Of a stretch of 13,504 nucleotides of DNA, positions 1-6,727 are shown piece after piece. The notes beneath the pieces are model-generated. The model searched no databases, had not been told where the DNA came from, and saw only the letters and a list, made by a program, of their open reading frames with translations. The DNA comes from Trebonia sp. (GTDB taxonomy: Bacteria; Actinomycetota; Actinomycetes; Streptosporangiales; Streptosporangiaceae): positions 1 through 13,504 of the forward strand of contig JASHPP010000014.1 of the NCBI GenBank assembly GCA_030038035.1. The letters run 5' to 3'. Each line of letters opens with the position of its first letter. Within the stretch, counting starts at the first letter, position 1. The translations under genes and the position numbers were made by a program.

Positions 1-4
1 CACC

Positions 5-44
5 CCGGCCGCCCCGGGCCCGCTCCGGCCGCCCCGGGCCCGCG
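5..44. repeat. 20-bp GC-rich tandem duplication
   Basis: A 20-bp unit beginning CCGGCCGCCCCGGG occurs at 5-24 and again, almost unchanged, at 25-44. It contains the palindrome CCCGGG. It lies downstream of the leftmost gene and outside any coding region I can support. No function is visible; it may be simple low-complexity GC sequence. Confidence 0.6.
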
Positions 45-54
45 CGGCGGACCC

Positions 55-139
55 GGACAAACCACCCCAAACCGGTCGCTGTCCGCGCCCGCCGGGCAAC
101 ATAGGATACGAGCTGCATGGACAAAACGGCCAAAACCGG
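55..139. repeat. imperfect 21-bp direct repeats flanking an inverted-repeat arm
   Basis: Positions 55-75 and 119-139 share the pattern GGACAAA, C, CC, AAACCGG, with 17 of 21 bases identical. They are spaced 64 bp apart and interleave with the inverted repeat at 96-171, whose left arm lies between them. The region carries no gene that I can support. The arrangement could reflect a local rearrangement or a multi-site regulatory element; the sequence alone does not decide. Confidence 0.55.
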
Positions 140-171
140 GCACGGACGCTGCATTTCGTATCCTAAGTTGC
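96..171. repeat. 22-nt imperfect inverted repeat over the 3' end of the leftmost gene
   Basis: The left arm (96-117) and right arm (150-171) are reverse complements at 19 of 22 positions, with a shared core TAGGATACGA and a 32-nt spacer. The right arm covers the TAG stop of the monooxygenase gene at 163-165. In the minus-strand transcript it would form a long imperfect stem, but no U-run follows, so it is not a textbook intrinsic terminator. Each core also contains TAGGAT, an actinomycete -10-like hexamer, so a pair of facing promoters or an operator is an alternative reading. Confidence 0.65.
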
Positions 172-1257
172 TGGGCCTGGCCCGTCTGGCTCGGGACGCC
201 GCGGCTGCCAGCCGAGCGCAGGCGCTACCTGAGTGGCGAGCAGTTCCAGGGCGGCTATCGCCTCGTCAAGCGGGGGCGCCGCGGGGCTGAACTGCACGAT
301 CAGGTCCGTCGCCAGCGGCAGCACCCGGTCGGAGGCCAGCCGCGCGGCCACTTCATCGGGGCCGCCGTAGGAGATATGCAGCCGCTCGAAGCAGTCCTCG
401 GCGCTCAGGCCCCCGGGAAACAGGCCGGCCTTGACCATCCGCTGAGCCAGCCGCATGACCGGTGCCTCGATGGCGGCCTTCGCCGTCCGCTTGTCCGCGG
501 CCGGGTAGACGCCGCGGGACAGCCCGATGCGGACCTGGCCATCCGGTGCCCGGTCCGGTGCCCGGTCCGGTGCCTGGCCGGGCACTTGGCCGACGGCGCC
601 CTGGCGGGCGGCGCCCTGGCGGGCGGCCAGATAGGCCTCGGCCCATGGCGCCTGGACGGCGTCGGTGCGTTCCGTGCTGGCGAAGGTGGCCCGGTTGAGC
701 AGCAGCCGCGACCCGGCGGCGCCCACGTGGCCCGCCCCGTTGAGGCTGAAGGCGGCCTGCCACACCCGGCCGGCCAGCGCTGGCGCCGTTGGCTGGAGCC
801 GCAGCTGCGTGCCGTCGATGGGGTGGCCGGCGAGCGCCGCGGTGAGCACCCTGACCGCCGCGGAATTGTCCTCCCGCCGGCTGGCGAAGTTCTTGCCGAA
901 GGCCGCGAACGCGTCCGGCCCGCCCCCGCTGCCGACGCCCAGTTCCAGCCGGCCGCCGCTGAGGGCGTCAAGCACCGCGGCGTCTTCGGCCACCCGCAGC
1001 GGGTCTTCGAGCGGCAGCGTCACCACGGCCGTGCCGAGCCGGACCCGGCTGGTCCGCTCGGCGACCGCGGCCAGGAACGGAAACGGCGACGGCAGCCCGC
1101 CCGACGAGGAGTCGAAATGGTGCTGGGCCACCCAGACGGAGTCAAACCCCAGCTCCTCGGCGGCGACGAAGAGCTCTACGTAGTCGCGGTACAGCTGCCG
1201 CGGGTTCGGGCCCCCGTGCAGGTGGGACAGGAAGCCGAGTCGGAAGGGTGCGGGCAT
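163..1257 (-). CDS. luciferase-like FMN-dependent monooxygenase, KPN_01858-type
   Basis: This 364-residue cytoplasmic flavin monooxygenase has the bacterial-luciferase TIM-barrel fold. Such enzymes use FMNH2 and oxygen made by a separate reductase. The N-terminus (RLGFLSHL, then GFDSVWVAQHHF at 38-49, LPSPFPFLAAVAERTS at 55-70, LPLEDPLRVAEDAAVLD at 81-97 and SGGRLELGVGSGG at 100-112) resembles the uncharacterised family I recall as KPN_01858 (TIGR04027), often seen beside ABC transporters and sulfur genes. The ATG at 1257 is chosen because GAAAGGA lies 5 nt upstream and homology begins there; the frame stays open further upstream but without family resemblance. It is second in the minus-strand pair, 37 nt after the rhodanese stop. 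Residues 211-241 are an unusual Gln/Pro/Ala/Asp-rich repetitive insert. The substrate is unknown; an organosulfur compound is inferred from the neighbours. Confidence 0.88.
   Translation of the reverse strand: MPAPFRLGFLSHLHGGPNPRQLYRDYVELFVAAEELGFDSVWVAQHHFDSSSGGLPSPFPFLAAVAERTSRVRLGTAVVTLPLEDPLRVAEDAAVLDALSGGRLELGVGSGGGPDAFAAFGKNFASRREDNSAAVRVLTAALAGHPIDGTQLRLQPTAPALAGRVWQAAFSLNGAGHVGAAGSRLLLNRATFASTERTDAVQAPWAEAYLAARQGAARQGAVGQVPGQAPDRAPDRAPDGQVRIGLSRGVYPAADKRTAKAAIEAPVMRLAQRMVKAGLFPGGLSAEDCFERLHISYGGPDEVAARLASDRVLPLATDLIVQFSPAAPPLDEAIAALELLATQVAPALGWQPRRPEPDGPGPAT
538..626. repeat. short tandem repeats encoding a low-complexity insert in the monooxygenase
   Basis: Two micro-tandem arrays sit side by side inside the monooxygenase gene: about three copies of a 12-bp unit CCGGTGCCCGGT from 543, and two copies of a 15-bp unit GGCGCCCTGGCGGGC at 596-625. 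Both periods are multiples of three, so the frame is kept. They encode the APDR and QGAAR repeats of residues about 211-241. Confidence 0.75.
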
Positions 1258-1294
1258 GGCGGTCCTTTCAGCGCGTTCGCCGGCGCGGTTGTGG

Positions 1295-2983
1295 CTATGG
1301 CGCCAGGACGGCGAAGCCGTGGGTGCCGTCCCGCCGCAACTGGTCAGCCAGGCCGTACTCCCAGTCCAGGTATGCCTGCATGACCGCGGGGTCGACGCCG
1401 GTGCCCTCATAAGGACGGCGATAGACGTCGGCGACCGGCGAGAGCATCTCCGCCGGACCGGAAACGAGCGGGCGGCCTGACCTCGCCCAGCCCTCGGTGC
1501 CGGCCGCCAGCGCGACCACGTCGATGCCAGCTTCCGACAGCGCGGGCTGAAGGTCAGCCGCCGCCCAGCAGGCCAGGTATCCGTCCGAGCTGGCAAGGAC
1601 GATCCGCCGCGTGCGCCCGGGCCGGGCGGGCCGGGCGGGCCGGTCGAGGCGGTCGAGGCGGTCGATCAGCTCCGGGCGCGACATGTCGGTTCGCAGCGCC
1701 CAGGCCGCGCCTGGCACATGAGCCGCCAGGAACCGCCGGCTGGTGTCCACGTCCACCACGCGTGCCTCGCCGGCGCGCAGCCAGCCTGCTACGAGTGCCG
1801 GGCCTGCCATCAGCACATCCGGCAGGGGCGGCCGCTCGGCTGCCCAGGGCCCGCGCTCAAGCCGGCCGGCGGTGCCGGGCGGTCCCGCCGTCGGCGCAGC
1901 CAGCTCGGCACTGGTCACCACGACGTCCCAGCCCATCTGCGCCAGCCACGACGCGGTCATCGCCGCGCGGCCGCCCCCGTCGCCCGCGAGCACCACCAGC
2001 GCCCCCCTGACCGGGGCGAACCAGTCGGTCTCCTGCACCAGCTGCCCGCCGGGCGCGGACCGGAATCCCGGGAGGTGGCCGCTTTCGTACTCCTGCGGCG
2101 TGCGGACGTCGAACCGGTAGACGGTCCTGGTCCCGTCGTCAAGCGGCCGGAGCTCGTCCCCGCTGACCCGGCGCACGCCAGTCTTATCAGCCACGGCCCA
2201 GGCGGCGGCCTCGGCTTGCCTGGCCGCCGCGACGGAAACGTCCGGCGCGTGGCGCAGCTGGCCGTGGTCGAGCTGGAGGCCGGCCAGGGCCCACCCGATG
2301 GTGCCGTTGCGCAGCGCGGCCACGCGGTTGGGCAGCCCGGCGTTGATCAGCGACTGCGTGCCGATGATGCTCCTGGTCCGGCCCGCGCAGTTCACCACCA
2401 CCACGGTGGCCGGATCGGGGGCGAGTTCGCGAACCCGCAGCACCAGCTCGGCCCCGGGCACGCTGACGGCGCCGGGAATGCTCATCGTGGCGTACTCGTC
2501 GAGCCGGCGGGCATCGACCACGACGGCACGCGGCGTCCCGCCGGCCTGGCTGCCCGCGCGGTCGCGGAGCAGTGCGGCGACCTCGTCCGCGGGCAGCGAC
2601 GGCGTCCCCGCGGTGACCGCCACCAGCTCACCGAACGCCTTGCTCGGCGCGTTGACGTCGCGGAACAGCTCACCGCCAGCGGCTATCCAGGCATCCAGTC
2701 CGCCGTCAAGCAGCGACACGTCGGTGTAGCCGAGCTGCCGCAGTTTCCTGACGGCGGTTCCCGCGTCGCCGGGGTCATCGCCGTACACCACGACGGGGAC
2801 CGAGCGCCGCGGCAGCCGCTCGTAAACCTGCGCTTCCAGCTGGCCCAGCGGGAACGACGCGGCGAACAGCGGGTGGCCCTCGGCGAAGCGGCCCTCCGGG
2901 CGCACGTCGAGGATCGCGATCTCGCTCTCGCCGAGCAGTGCGCGGCGCACCGAGGCAGGCGTGGTCACGGGGATGTGCGGCAT
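1295..2983 (-). CDS. four-domain rhodanese-like sulfurtransferase
   Basis: This 562-residue protein contains four rhodanese-like units: about 10-110, 128-240, 272-362 and 392-505. Each shows the family's early Asp (LDVRPE at 25-30, VVDARRLDEY at 155-164, FDVRTPQEY at 291-299, VVDVDTSRRF at 409-418) and a late G-W segment. Only the second unit has the catalytic cysteine, Cys199 in the loop CAGRTR; the other loops read GDDPGD, GDGGGR and SSDGYL. Family members of about 530 residues are found beside thiol dioxygenases in Pseudomonas (PA2603 type). The likely role is transfer of sulfane sulfur released during organosulfur breakdown, acting in the cytoplasm. The ATG at 2983 matches the start of homology and lacks a Shine-Dalgarno sequence, but a -10 element lies 7 nt upstream. 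A repeated Asp-Arg-Leu/Ala-Arg-Pro linker occurs at 441-460. It is the first gene of the minus-strand pair. Confidence 0.87.
   Translation of the reverse strand: MPHIPVTTPASVRRALLGESEIAILDVRPEGRFAEGHPLFAASFPLGQLEAQVYERLPRRSVPVVVYGDDPGDAGTAVRKLRQLGYTDVSLLDGGLDAWIAAGGELFRDVNAPSKAFGELVAVTAGTPSLPADEVAALLRDRAGSQAGGTPRAVVVDARRLDEYATMSIPGAVSVPGAELVLRVRELAPDPATVVVVNCAGRTRSIIGTQSLINAGLPNRVAALRNGTIGWALAGLQLDHGQLRHAPDVSVAAARQAEAAAWAVADKTGVRRVSGDELRPLDDGTRTVYRFDVRTPQEYESGHLPGFRSAPGGQLVQETDWFAPVRGALVVLAGDGGGRAAMTASWLAQMGWDVVVTSAELAAPTAGPPGTAGRLERGPWAAERPPLPDVLMAGPALVAGWLRAGEARVVDVDTSRRFLAAHVPGAAWALRTDMSRPELIDRLDRLDRPARPARPGRTRRIVLASSDGYLACWAAADLQPALSEAGIDVVALAAGTEGWARSGRPLVSGPAEMLSPVADVYRRPYEGTGVDPAVMQAYLDWEYGLADQLRRDGTHGFAVLAP
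1618..1671. repeat. 9-bp tandem repeats in the rhodanese linker
   Basis: Roughly three copies of a 9-bp GGGCCGGGC-like unit are followed by about three copies of GGTCGAGGC. They encode the charged linker at residues about 441-458, between the third and fourth rhodanese units. The repeat period is a multiple of three, so copy-number change would not shift the frame. Confidence 0.65.
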
Positions 2984-2990
2984 GAGACAG

Positions 2991-2996
2991 ATCTTA
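2991..2996 (-). promoter_or_regulatory. -10 element placed for a leaderless rhodanese mRNA
   Basis: Read on the minus strand, TAAGAT fits the actinomycete TANNNT -10 consensus. Exactly 7 nt separate it from the ATG at 2983, so transcription would be expected to start at or next to the A of the start codon. No ribosome binding site precedes that ATG, consistent with leaderless translation, which is common in actinomycetes. The -35 position (about 3014-3019) is poor (ATCGGT on the minus strand), which would suit activator dependence. Confidence 0.5.
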
Positions 2997-3010
2997 ACCA
3001 CAATTCCTAT

Positions 3011-3040
3011 TTGACCGATCGACTTTATATGTTTTAGGCT
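3011..3040 (+). promoter_or_regulatory. predicted housekeeping-type promoter of the transporter operon
   Basis: TTGACC at 3011-3016 and TAGGCT at 3035-3040 are separated by 18 nt and match the main sigma factor consensus of actinomycetes well. Transcription should start near 3047, about 120 nt before the start of the substrate-binding protein. The -35 overlaps the -35 position of the divergent rhodanese promoter, and a 6-bp palindrome CGATCG lies at 3016-3021. A regulator bound here could therefore control both arms. The island is AT-rich (2990-3038) in an otherwise GC-rich region. Confidence 0.6.
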
Positions 3041-3045
3041 GGCAT

Positions 3046-3076
3046 GGCCGGGCGGCGCGGCCGAGCCGCCCCGGCC
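3046..3076 (+). other. GC-rich stem-loop at the start of the operon leader
   Basis: GGCCGGGCGGC at 3046-3056 pairs with GCCGCCCCGGCC at 3065-3076, giving 11 base pairs with one bulged C and an 8-nt loop. It begins almost exactly at the predicted transcription start, so it would cap the 5' end of the mRNA. No U-run follows, so it is not an intrinsic terminator. A 5' stabiliser is possible. Confidence 0.5.
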
Positions 3077-3108
3077 CACATCGTCGTGGCCCCGATCCCT
3101 GTCCATCG

Positions 3109-3131
3109 CGGCTGTTGCGCTGCAACAGCCG
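3109..3131 (+). other. perfect 10-bp hairpin in the operon leader
   Basis: The arms 3109-3118 (CGGCTGTTGC) and 3122-3131 (GCAACAGCCG) are exact reverse complements around a 3-nt loop GCT. The hairpin ends 35 nt before the ATG of the substrate-binding protein and does not cover its GGAG ribosome binding site at 3156-3159. It is too perfect to dismiss as background even in GC-rich DNA. It could be an operator palindrome or an mRNA element. Confidence 0.65.
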
Positions 3132-3166
3132 TTCATCCATGTCGCCCCCCCCAACGGAGCACCTCG

Positions 3167-4765
3167 ATGCCTGTTCCTTTTCTTCGCGCGCGCCGGCCGC
3201 TCCGGTCGCGCCTGGTCTACCGCAGCGTGGCGGCCGCCGCTGCCGTCATCACGATCACGGCGCTCGCCGCATGCGGCGGCGCCAGCAGTGGAACCGGAGC
3301 ATCCGGTTCGACCCCTAGCAGCAGTTCTGGTGCCAGCGGAACGCTGAACTGGGAGTGGGAGCTCCCGACCTCCTGGGACCCGGTTACCTCAAGCGCCGGC
3401 TGGGACATGCACGTCCTCGGGCTCGTGTACGCCTCGATCACCACCCTCAATCCCGCCGGGACCGTGATACCCGGCCTGGCGACGTCGTGGACGTACGCGC
3501 CGAACGGCAAGAGCGTCACGTTCACGCTCCGCCCGGGCCTGAAGTTCACCGACGGGACGCCGCTGAACGCGGAGGCGGTCAAGGAGAACCTGGTCCGCGG
3601 CCAGACCCAGGCGAACTCCACCCAGTCCTCCGAGCTCGCGGTCATCTCCAAGATCATCGTGAACAGCGCGACCAGCTTCACCCTTGACCTGACGCAGGTC
3701 GACTACCAGGTCCCCGACCTGCTCGCGGGCAAGGACGGGATGATGGTCAGCCCGGCCTCCTTCAAGGACGTCGGGGCGATCCCCACCCATCCGGTCGGCG
3801 CGGGCCCGTTCATCCTGACCAGCTATGTCCCTGACTCGCACGCCAGCCTGGTGCGCAACCCTGGCTACTGGGACGCCAGCCAGATCCACGTCGAGAACTT
3901 CAACGTGCTTGACATCACCGAGCCGGCCCAGATCCTGGCCGCCCTCGAGTCCGGCCAGGTCAACGTGGCCTACATCGCCGGCAACCAGGTCGCCTCGGCC
4001 AAGGCCGCCGGGTTCAAGATCGCCATAATCCCGTCCGAGGTGGTCAACGAGCTCGACATCCAGACGACGACGGCGCCGTTCAACAACCCGCTCGTGGTGG
4101 AGGCGATCAACTACGCGATCAACCGGCAGGCGATCTTGCAGGTCCAGGCGGCGGGCTACGGATCGATTGCCTACCAGCCGTTCCCCGCGGGGTTCGTCGG
4201 GTACAGCCCGGAGCTCGCCAACCTGTACCCCTACAATCCCACCAAGGCCAAGCAGCTGCTCGCGGAGGCCGGCTACGCGCACGGGCTGACGGTCACCCTG
4301 ACCGCTACCAGTGACGACGACTCGCTGGCCGAGCAGATCCAGGGGCAGCTCGAGCAGGTCGGCATCACGGTCAACATCTCCAACATCTCCGAGGACACCG
4401 AGACCCAGTACCTGTACCTGGACAAGACGATCCCGTTCGCGATCGACGGGACGGCCGGGCGGATGTCTCCGGTGGAGATGCTCGATGTGCTCTACAGCCA
4501 GCAGGGCCTGATGAACGTGGACGGCAAGACGTCGACCACGTCGGCCGCGGTGGCCGCCGCGCTCTCGGCGGCGCTCACCGTCCCGCTGACGTCGTCCGAC
4601 TACGCGAGCACCCTGCAGAACGCGGTGGTGACCGCCGTCAAGGACGACCCCATCCACATCTGGCTCTACACCAACCCGCGCATCTTCGCCTACAGCCCGA
4701 CGGTCACCGGGATCCCGTATGACCTCGTGCAGCAGCGCTGGGAAGGCGTGCGGGTGAGCAGCTGA
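3167..4765 (+). CDS. ABC transporter substrate-binding lipoprotein, SBP_bac_5 (peptide/nickel class)
   Basis: This 532-residue extracytoplasmic receptor captures the substrate and delivers it to the permeases encoded next. The N-terminus has an Arg-rich n-region, a hydrophobic stretch (VAAAAAVITITALA at 21-34) and a lipobox LAAC with Cys36 as the lipidation site, followed by a Ser/Gly-rich tether to about residue 61. The SBP_bac_5 fold follows: LATSW and FTLRPGLKFTDGTPL early in the mature domain, and NYAINRQAI and KAKQLLAEAGY later. The ATG at 3167 is preferred because GGAG lies 7 nt upstream and it yields a proper signal peptide; an upstream in-frame ATG at 3044 would precede the predicted transcription start. 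It is the first gene of the seven-gene operon. Relatives bind peptides, opines, nickel chelates or glutathione, so the ligand cannot be named; an organosulfur ligand is inferred from context. Confidence 0.92.
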   Translation: MPVPFLRARRPLRSRLVYRSVAAAAAVITITALAACGGASSGTGASGSTPSSSSGASGTLNWEWELPTSWDPVTSSAGWDMHVLGLVYASITTLNPAGTVIPGLATSWTYAPNGKSVTFTLRPGLKFTDGTPLNAEAVKENLVRGQTQANSTQSSELAVISKIIVNSATSFTLDLTQVDYQVPDLLAGKDGMMVSPASFKDVGAIPTHPVGAGPFILTSYVPDSHASLVRNPGYWDASQIHVENFNVLDITEPAQILAALESGQVNVAYIAGNQVASAKAAGFKIAIIPSEVVNELDIQTTTAPFNNPLVVEAINYAINRQAILQVQAAGYGSIAYQPFPAGFVGYSPELANLYPYNPTKAKQLLAEAGYAHGLTVTLTATSDDDSLAEQIQGQLEQVGITVNISNISEDTETQYLYLDKTIPFAIDGTAGRMSPVEMLDVLYSQQGLMNVDGKTSTTSAAVAAALSAALTVPLTSSDYASTLQNAVVTAVKDDPIHIWLYTNPRIFAYSPTVTGIPYDLVQQRWEGVRVSS

Positions 4766-4769
4766 CCCG

Positions 4770-5798
4770 ATGGCAGTCGCAGAACTGAGGAGCGCCGCCG
4801 GGCGCGATCGTGTCATCGCGCCCCGGCGGCGCCGGGTCCGGAGCGTAGCGTCCAATGTCGGCCGCGGGCTCGCGATCCTCATCCCGATCCTGGTGCTCAG
4901 CTCGTTCATCACCTACAGCCTCGGCGCGCTGTCCGACAGCAACCCCGCGGCCACGATCCTCGGCCAGGACGCCGCGACCCCGGCCGCGGTCGCGAAGATG
5001 GACGAAGCGCTCGGCCTGGACAAGCCGCTGCTCGTCCAGTACTGGGACTGGCTGACCCAGGCGGCGCGGGGCCACCTGGGGACCTCGTGGTTCACCGGGA
5101 TACCGGTGTCGCAGAGCATCGCCCAGCGGCTGCCGGTCGACCTGTCGATCGCCGTCCTCGCGGTCATCCTGGCGATCTTGATCGGCGGCACGGCCGGGAC
5201 GGTGGCCGCGATCCGGCGCGGCGGCTGGTTCGACCGCGGAGTCACCCTGGTCTGCTCGGCGGTGTCCACGCTGCCCGCCTTCGTCGTCGGGATCATCCTC
5301 GTGGTCGCGTTCGCGGTGGCGTGGCACCTGCTGCCCGCCAACGGTTACGTGGGGCCGACCGGCGGGATCTTGCCATGGCTCCAGCACATCATCCTGCCAG
5401 CCCTGGCGCTGAGCCTGCAGGTCGCAGCCGACATCGCCCGGCAGCTGCGCACCTCGCTGGTCGGGGTGCTCGAGCAGAATTACATCGTCGGCGCGCGGGT
5501 CCGCGGCCTGCCCTACCGCCGCATCCTCGTGCGGCACGCGCTGCGCAACGCGTCCGGCCCGGCGCTCACCATCCTCGGCAACGACTTCCCGCTCATGCTC
5601 GCCGGGGCGGTGGCGGCCGAGGCGGTCTTCTCGCTGCCGGGACTCGGCCAGCTGCTCCTGGAGAGCGCGCAGACCAGGGACATCCCGGTGGTGCAGGGCG
5701 TGCTCCTGGTGGTCAGCACGTTCGTGATCGTGGTCAACCTGCTGGTGAACACGGTGCTCAATGTGCTCTACCGGTCCGGTGACGGGGTCGCCGCATGA
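4770..5798 (+). CDS. ABC transporter permease, DppB/OppB type
   Basis: This 342-residue inner-membrane permease is the first of two that form the transmembrane channel. I see membrane segments near 33-54, 124-147, 158-187, 200-219, 266-288 and 308-333, with the long extracytoplasmic region between the first two (55-123) typical of DppB/OppB. It includes LGLDKPLLVQYWDWL at 81-95 and GTSW at 104-107. The EAA loop that contacts the ATPases is YIVGARVRGLPYRRILVRHA at 238-257. The start lies 4 nt after the stop of the substrate-binding protein and has no strong ribosome binding site, implying translational coupling. The length is normal for the family (usually 300-340), with an Arg-rich cytoplasmic N-terminus. 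Confidence 0.92.
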   Translation: MAVAELRSAAGRDRVIAPRRRRVRSVASNVGRGLAILIPILVLSSFITYSLGALSDSNPAATILGQDAATPAAVAKMDEALGLDKPLLVQYWDWLTQAARGHLGTSWFTGIPVSQSIAQRLPVDLSIAVLAVILAILIGGTAGTVAAIRRGGWFDRGVTLVCSAVSTLPAFVVGIILVVAFAVAWHLLPANGYVGPTGGILPWLQHIILPALALSLQVAADIARQLRTSLVGVLEQNYIVGARVRGLPYRRILVRHALRNASGPALTILGNDFPLMLAGAVAAEAVFSLPGLGQLLLESAQTRDIPVVQGVLLVVSTFVIVVNLLVNTVLNVLYRSGDGVAA

Positions 5799-6727
5799 GC
5801 CGGCGCGGCAGGCGGCACAGACGCCACCCGACCCGACCCGGATCGATACTGCGGCTGCTGTCCGCCAGGATCGCCGTCGGCGTCCTGGCCGTCGTGATCT
5901 TCCTGGCGATCTTCGGATCCGCGCTGGCCCCGCAGAATCCGCTGACGATCAACGCCAACGACCTGTTCCAGGGACCGAGCCTGCACCACCTGCTCGGCAC
6001 GGACTACCTCGGCCGCGACGTGCTCAGCCGGCTCATGGCCGGCACCCGGCTGTCGGTGTTCACCGCCTTCGAGGCGGTCGCCATCGGGTTCGTGCTCGGC
6101 GGGCCGCTGGGCATCGCCACGGTCTTCCTCGGCAAGTGGTTCGACTTCGCCGCCAACCGGGTCGCGGACGCGCTGATGACGCTGCCGTCGATCTTCTTCG
6201 CCGTGGCCGTCACGGCGGCACTCGGCAACGGTCTCGTCCAGGCCATGTTCCCGGTTGGCATCCTGTTGTCCCCGATCTTCTTCCGGGTCACCCGGGCGGC
6301 GGCGCTGGAATACGCGCGCGCCCAGTACGTGGAGGCCGCCGAGCTGCTCGGCGCCTCGAAGCTGCACGTCATCCGCGTGCACGTGGCGCGCAAGGTGCTG
6401 CCGAACCTGGCGGTGCTGACAGCGCAGGCGACCGCGGGCGCGCTGCTCGCGGTGTCGTTCCTCACCTTCCTCGGCATCGGCGTCCAGCCGCCGGCCCCGA
6501 CCTGGGGCGGCATACTGTCGTCGGACCTGGACTACCTGAACCTGTCGCCGTGGGCGCCGTTCATCCCCGGCTTGCTGATCGCCATCACCGTCGGCGCGCT
6601 CAACGCGCTGGCCGACGCGTTCCGCGACCGCACCGGGCCGGGCACCCTGGTGGTGGCCGACCTGGTCGTTAAGACCCATTCGACCCTGGCTCTGGAGGCC
6701 GCCGATGACCGGCAACCCGCCGCCTGA
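5795..6727 (+). CDS. ABC transporter permease, DppC/OppC type
   Basis: This 310-residue protein is the second permease of the transporter. The first membrane helix (about 25-46) is followed by the DppC hallmark GTDYLGRDVLSRLMAGTR at 68-85, then helices near 88-112, 128-145, 149-166, 208-229 and 254-275. The EAA loop runs through 179-205 (VEAAELLGASKLHVIRVHVA). The start overlaps the previous stop as ATGA, so the two permeases are probably translated in a coupled way and made in equal amounts. The C-terminus overlaps the next gene by 23 nt and ends in a hydrophilic tail of about 30 residues not typical of the family core. Confidence 0.92.
   Translation: MSRRGRRHRRHPTRPGSILRLLSARIAVGVLAVVIFLAIFGSALAPQNPLTINANDLFQGPSLHHLLGTDYLGRDVLSRLMAGTRLSVFTAFEAVAIGFVLGGPLGIATVFLGKWFDFAANRVADALMTLPSIFFAVAVTAALGNGLVQAMFPVGILLSPIFFRVTRAAALEYARAQYVEAAELLGASKLHVIRVHVARKVLPNLAVLTAQATAGALLAVSFLTFLGIGVQPPAPTWGGILSSDLDYLNLSPWAPFIPGLLIAITVGALNALADAFRDRTGPGTLVVADLVVKTHSTLALEAADDRQPAA

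Noticed and set aside
1258..1596. N-terminal extension of the KPN_01858-type monooxygenase inside the rhodanese gene
   Set aside because: The extension is Arg/Ser-rich shadow sequence of the rhodanese gene; homology and the ribosome binding site both point to the ATG at 1257.
2984..3154. Longer rhodanese protein starting at 3154
   Set aside because: The extra residues cross the intergenic control region and have no rhodanese similarity; the first rhodanese unit begins just after the Met at 2983.
3044..3166. Upstream ATG at 3044 as start of the binding protein
   Set aside because: It would place 41 residues before the signal peptide, lacks a ribosome binding site and lies before the predicted transcription start near 3047. 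The ATG at 3167 gives a normal lipoprotein signal with GGAG 7 nt upstream.
3389..4912. Long open frame of about 500 codons antisense to the binding-protein gene
   Set aside because: It is rich in Arg, Gly and His, shows no family motif and mirrors codon-position GC bias of the real gene on the plus strand.
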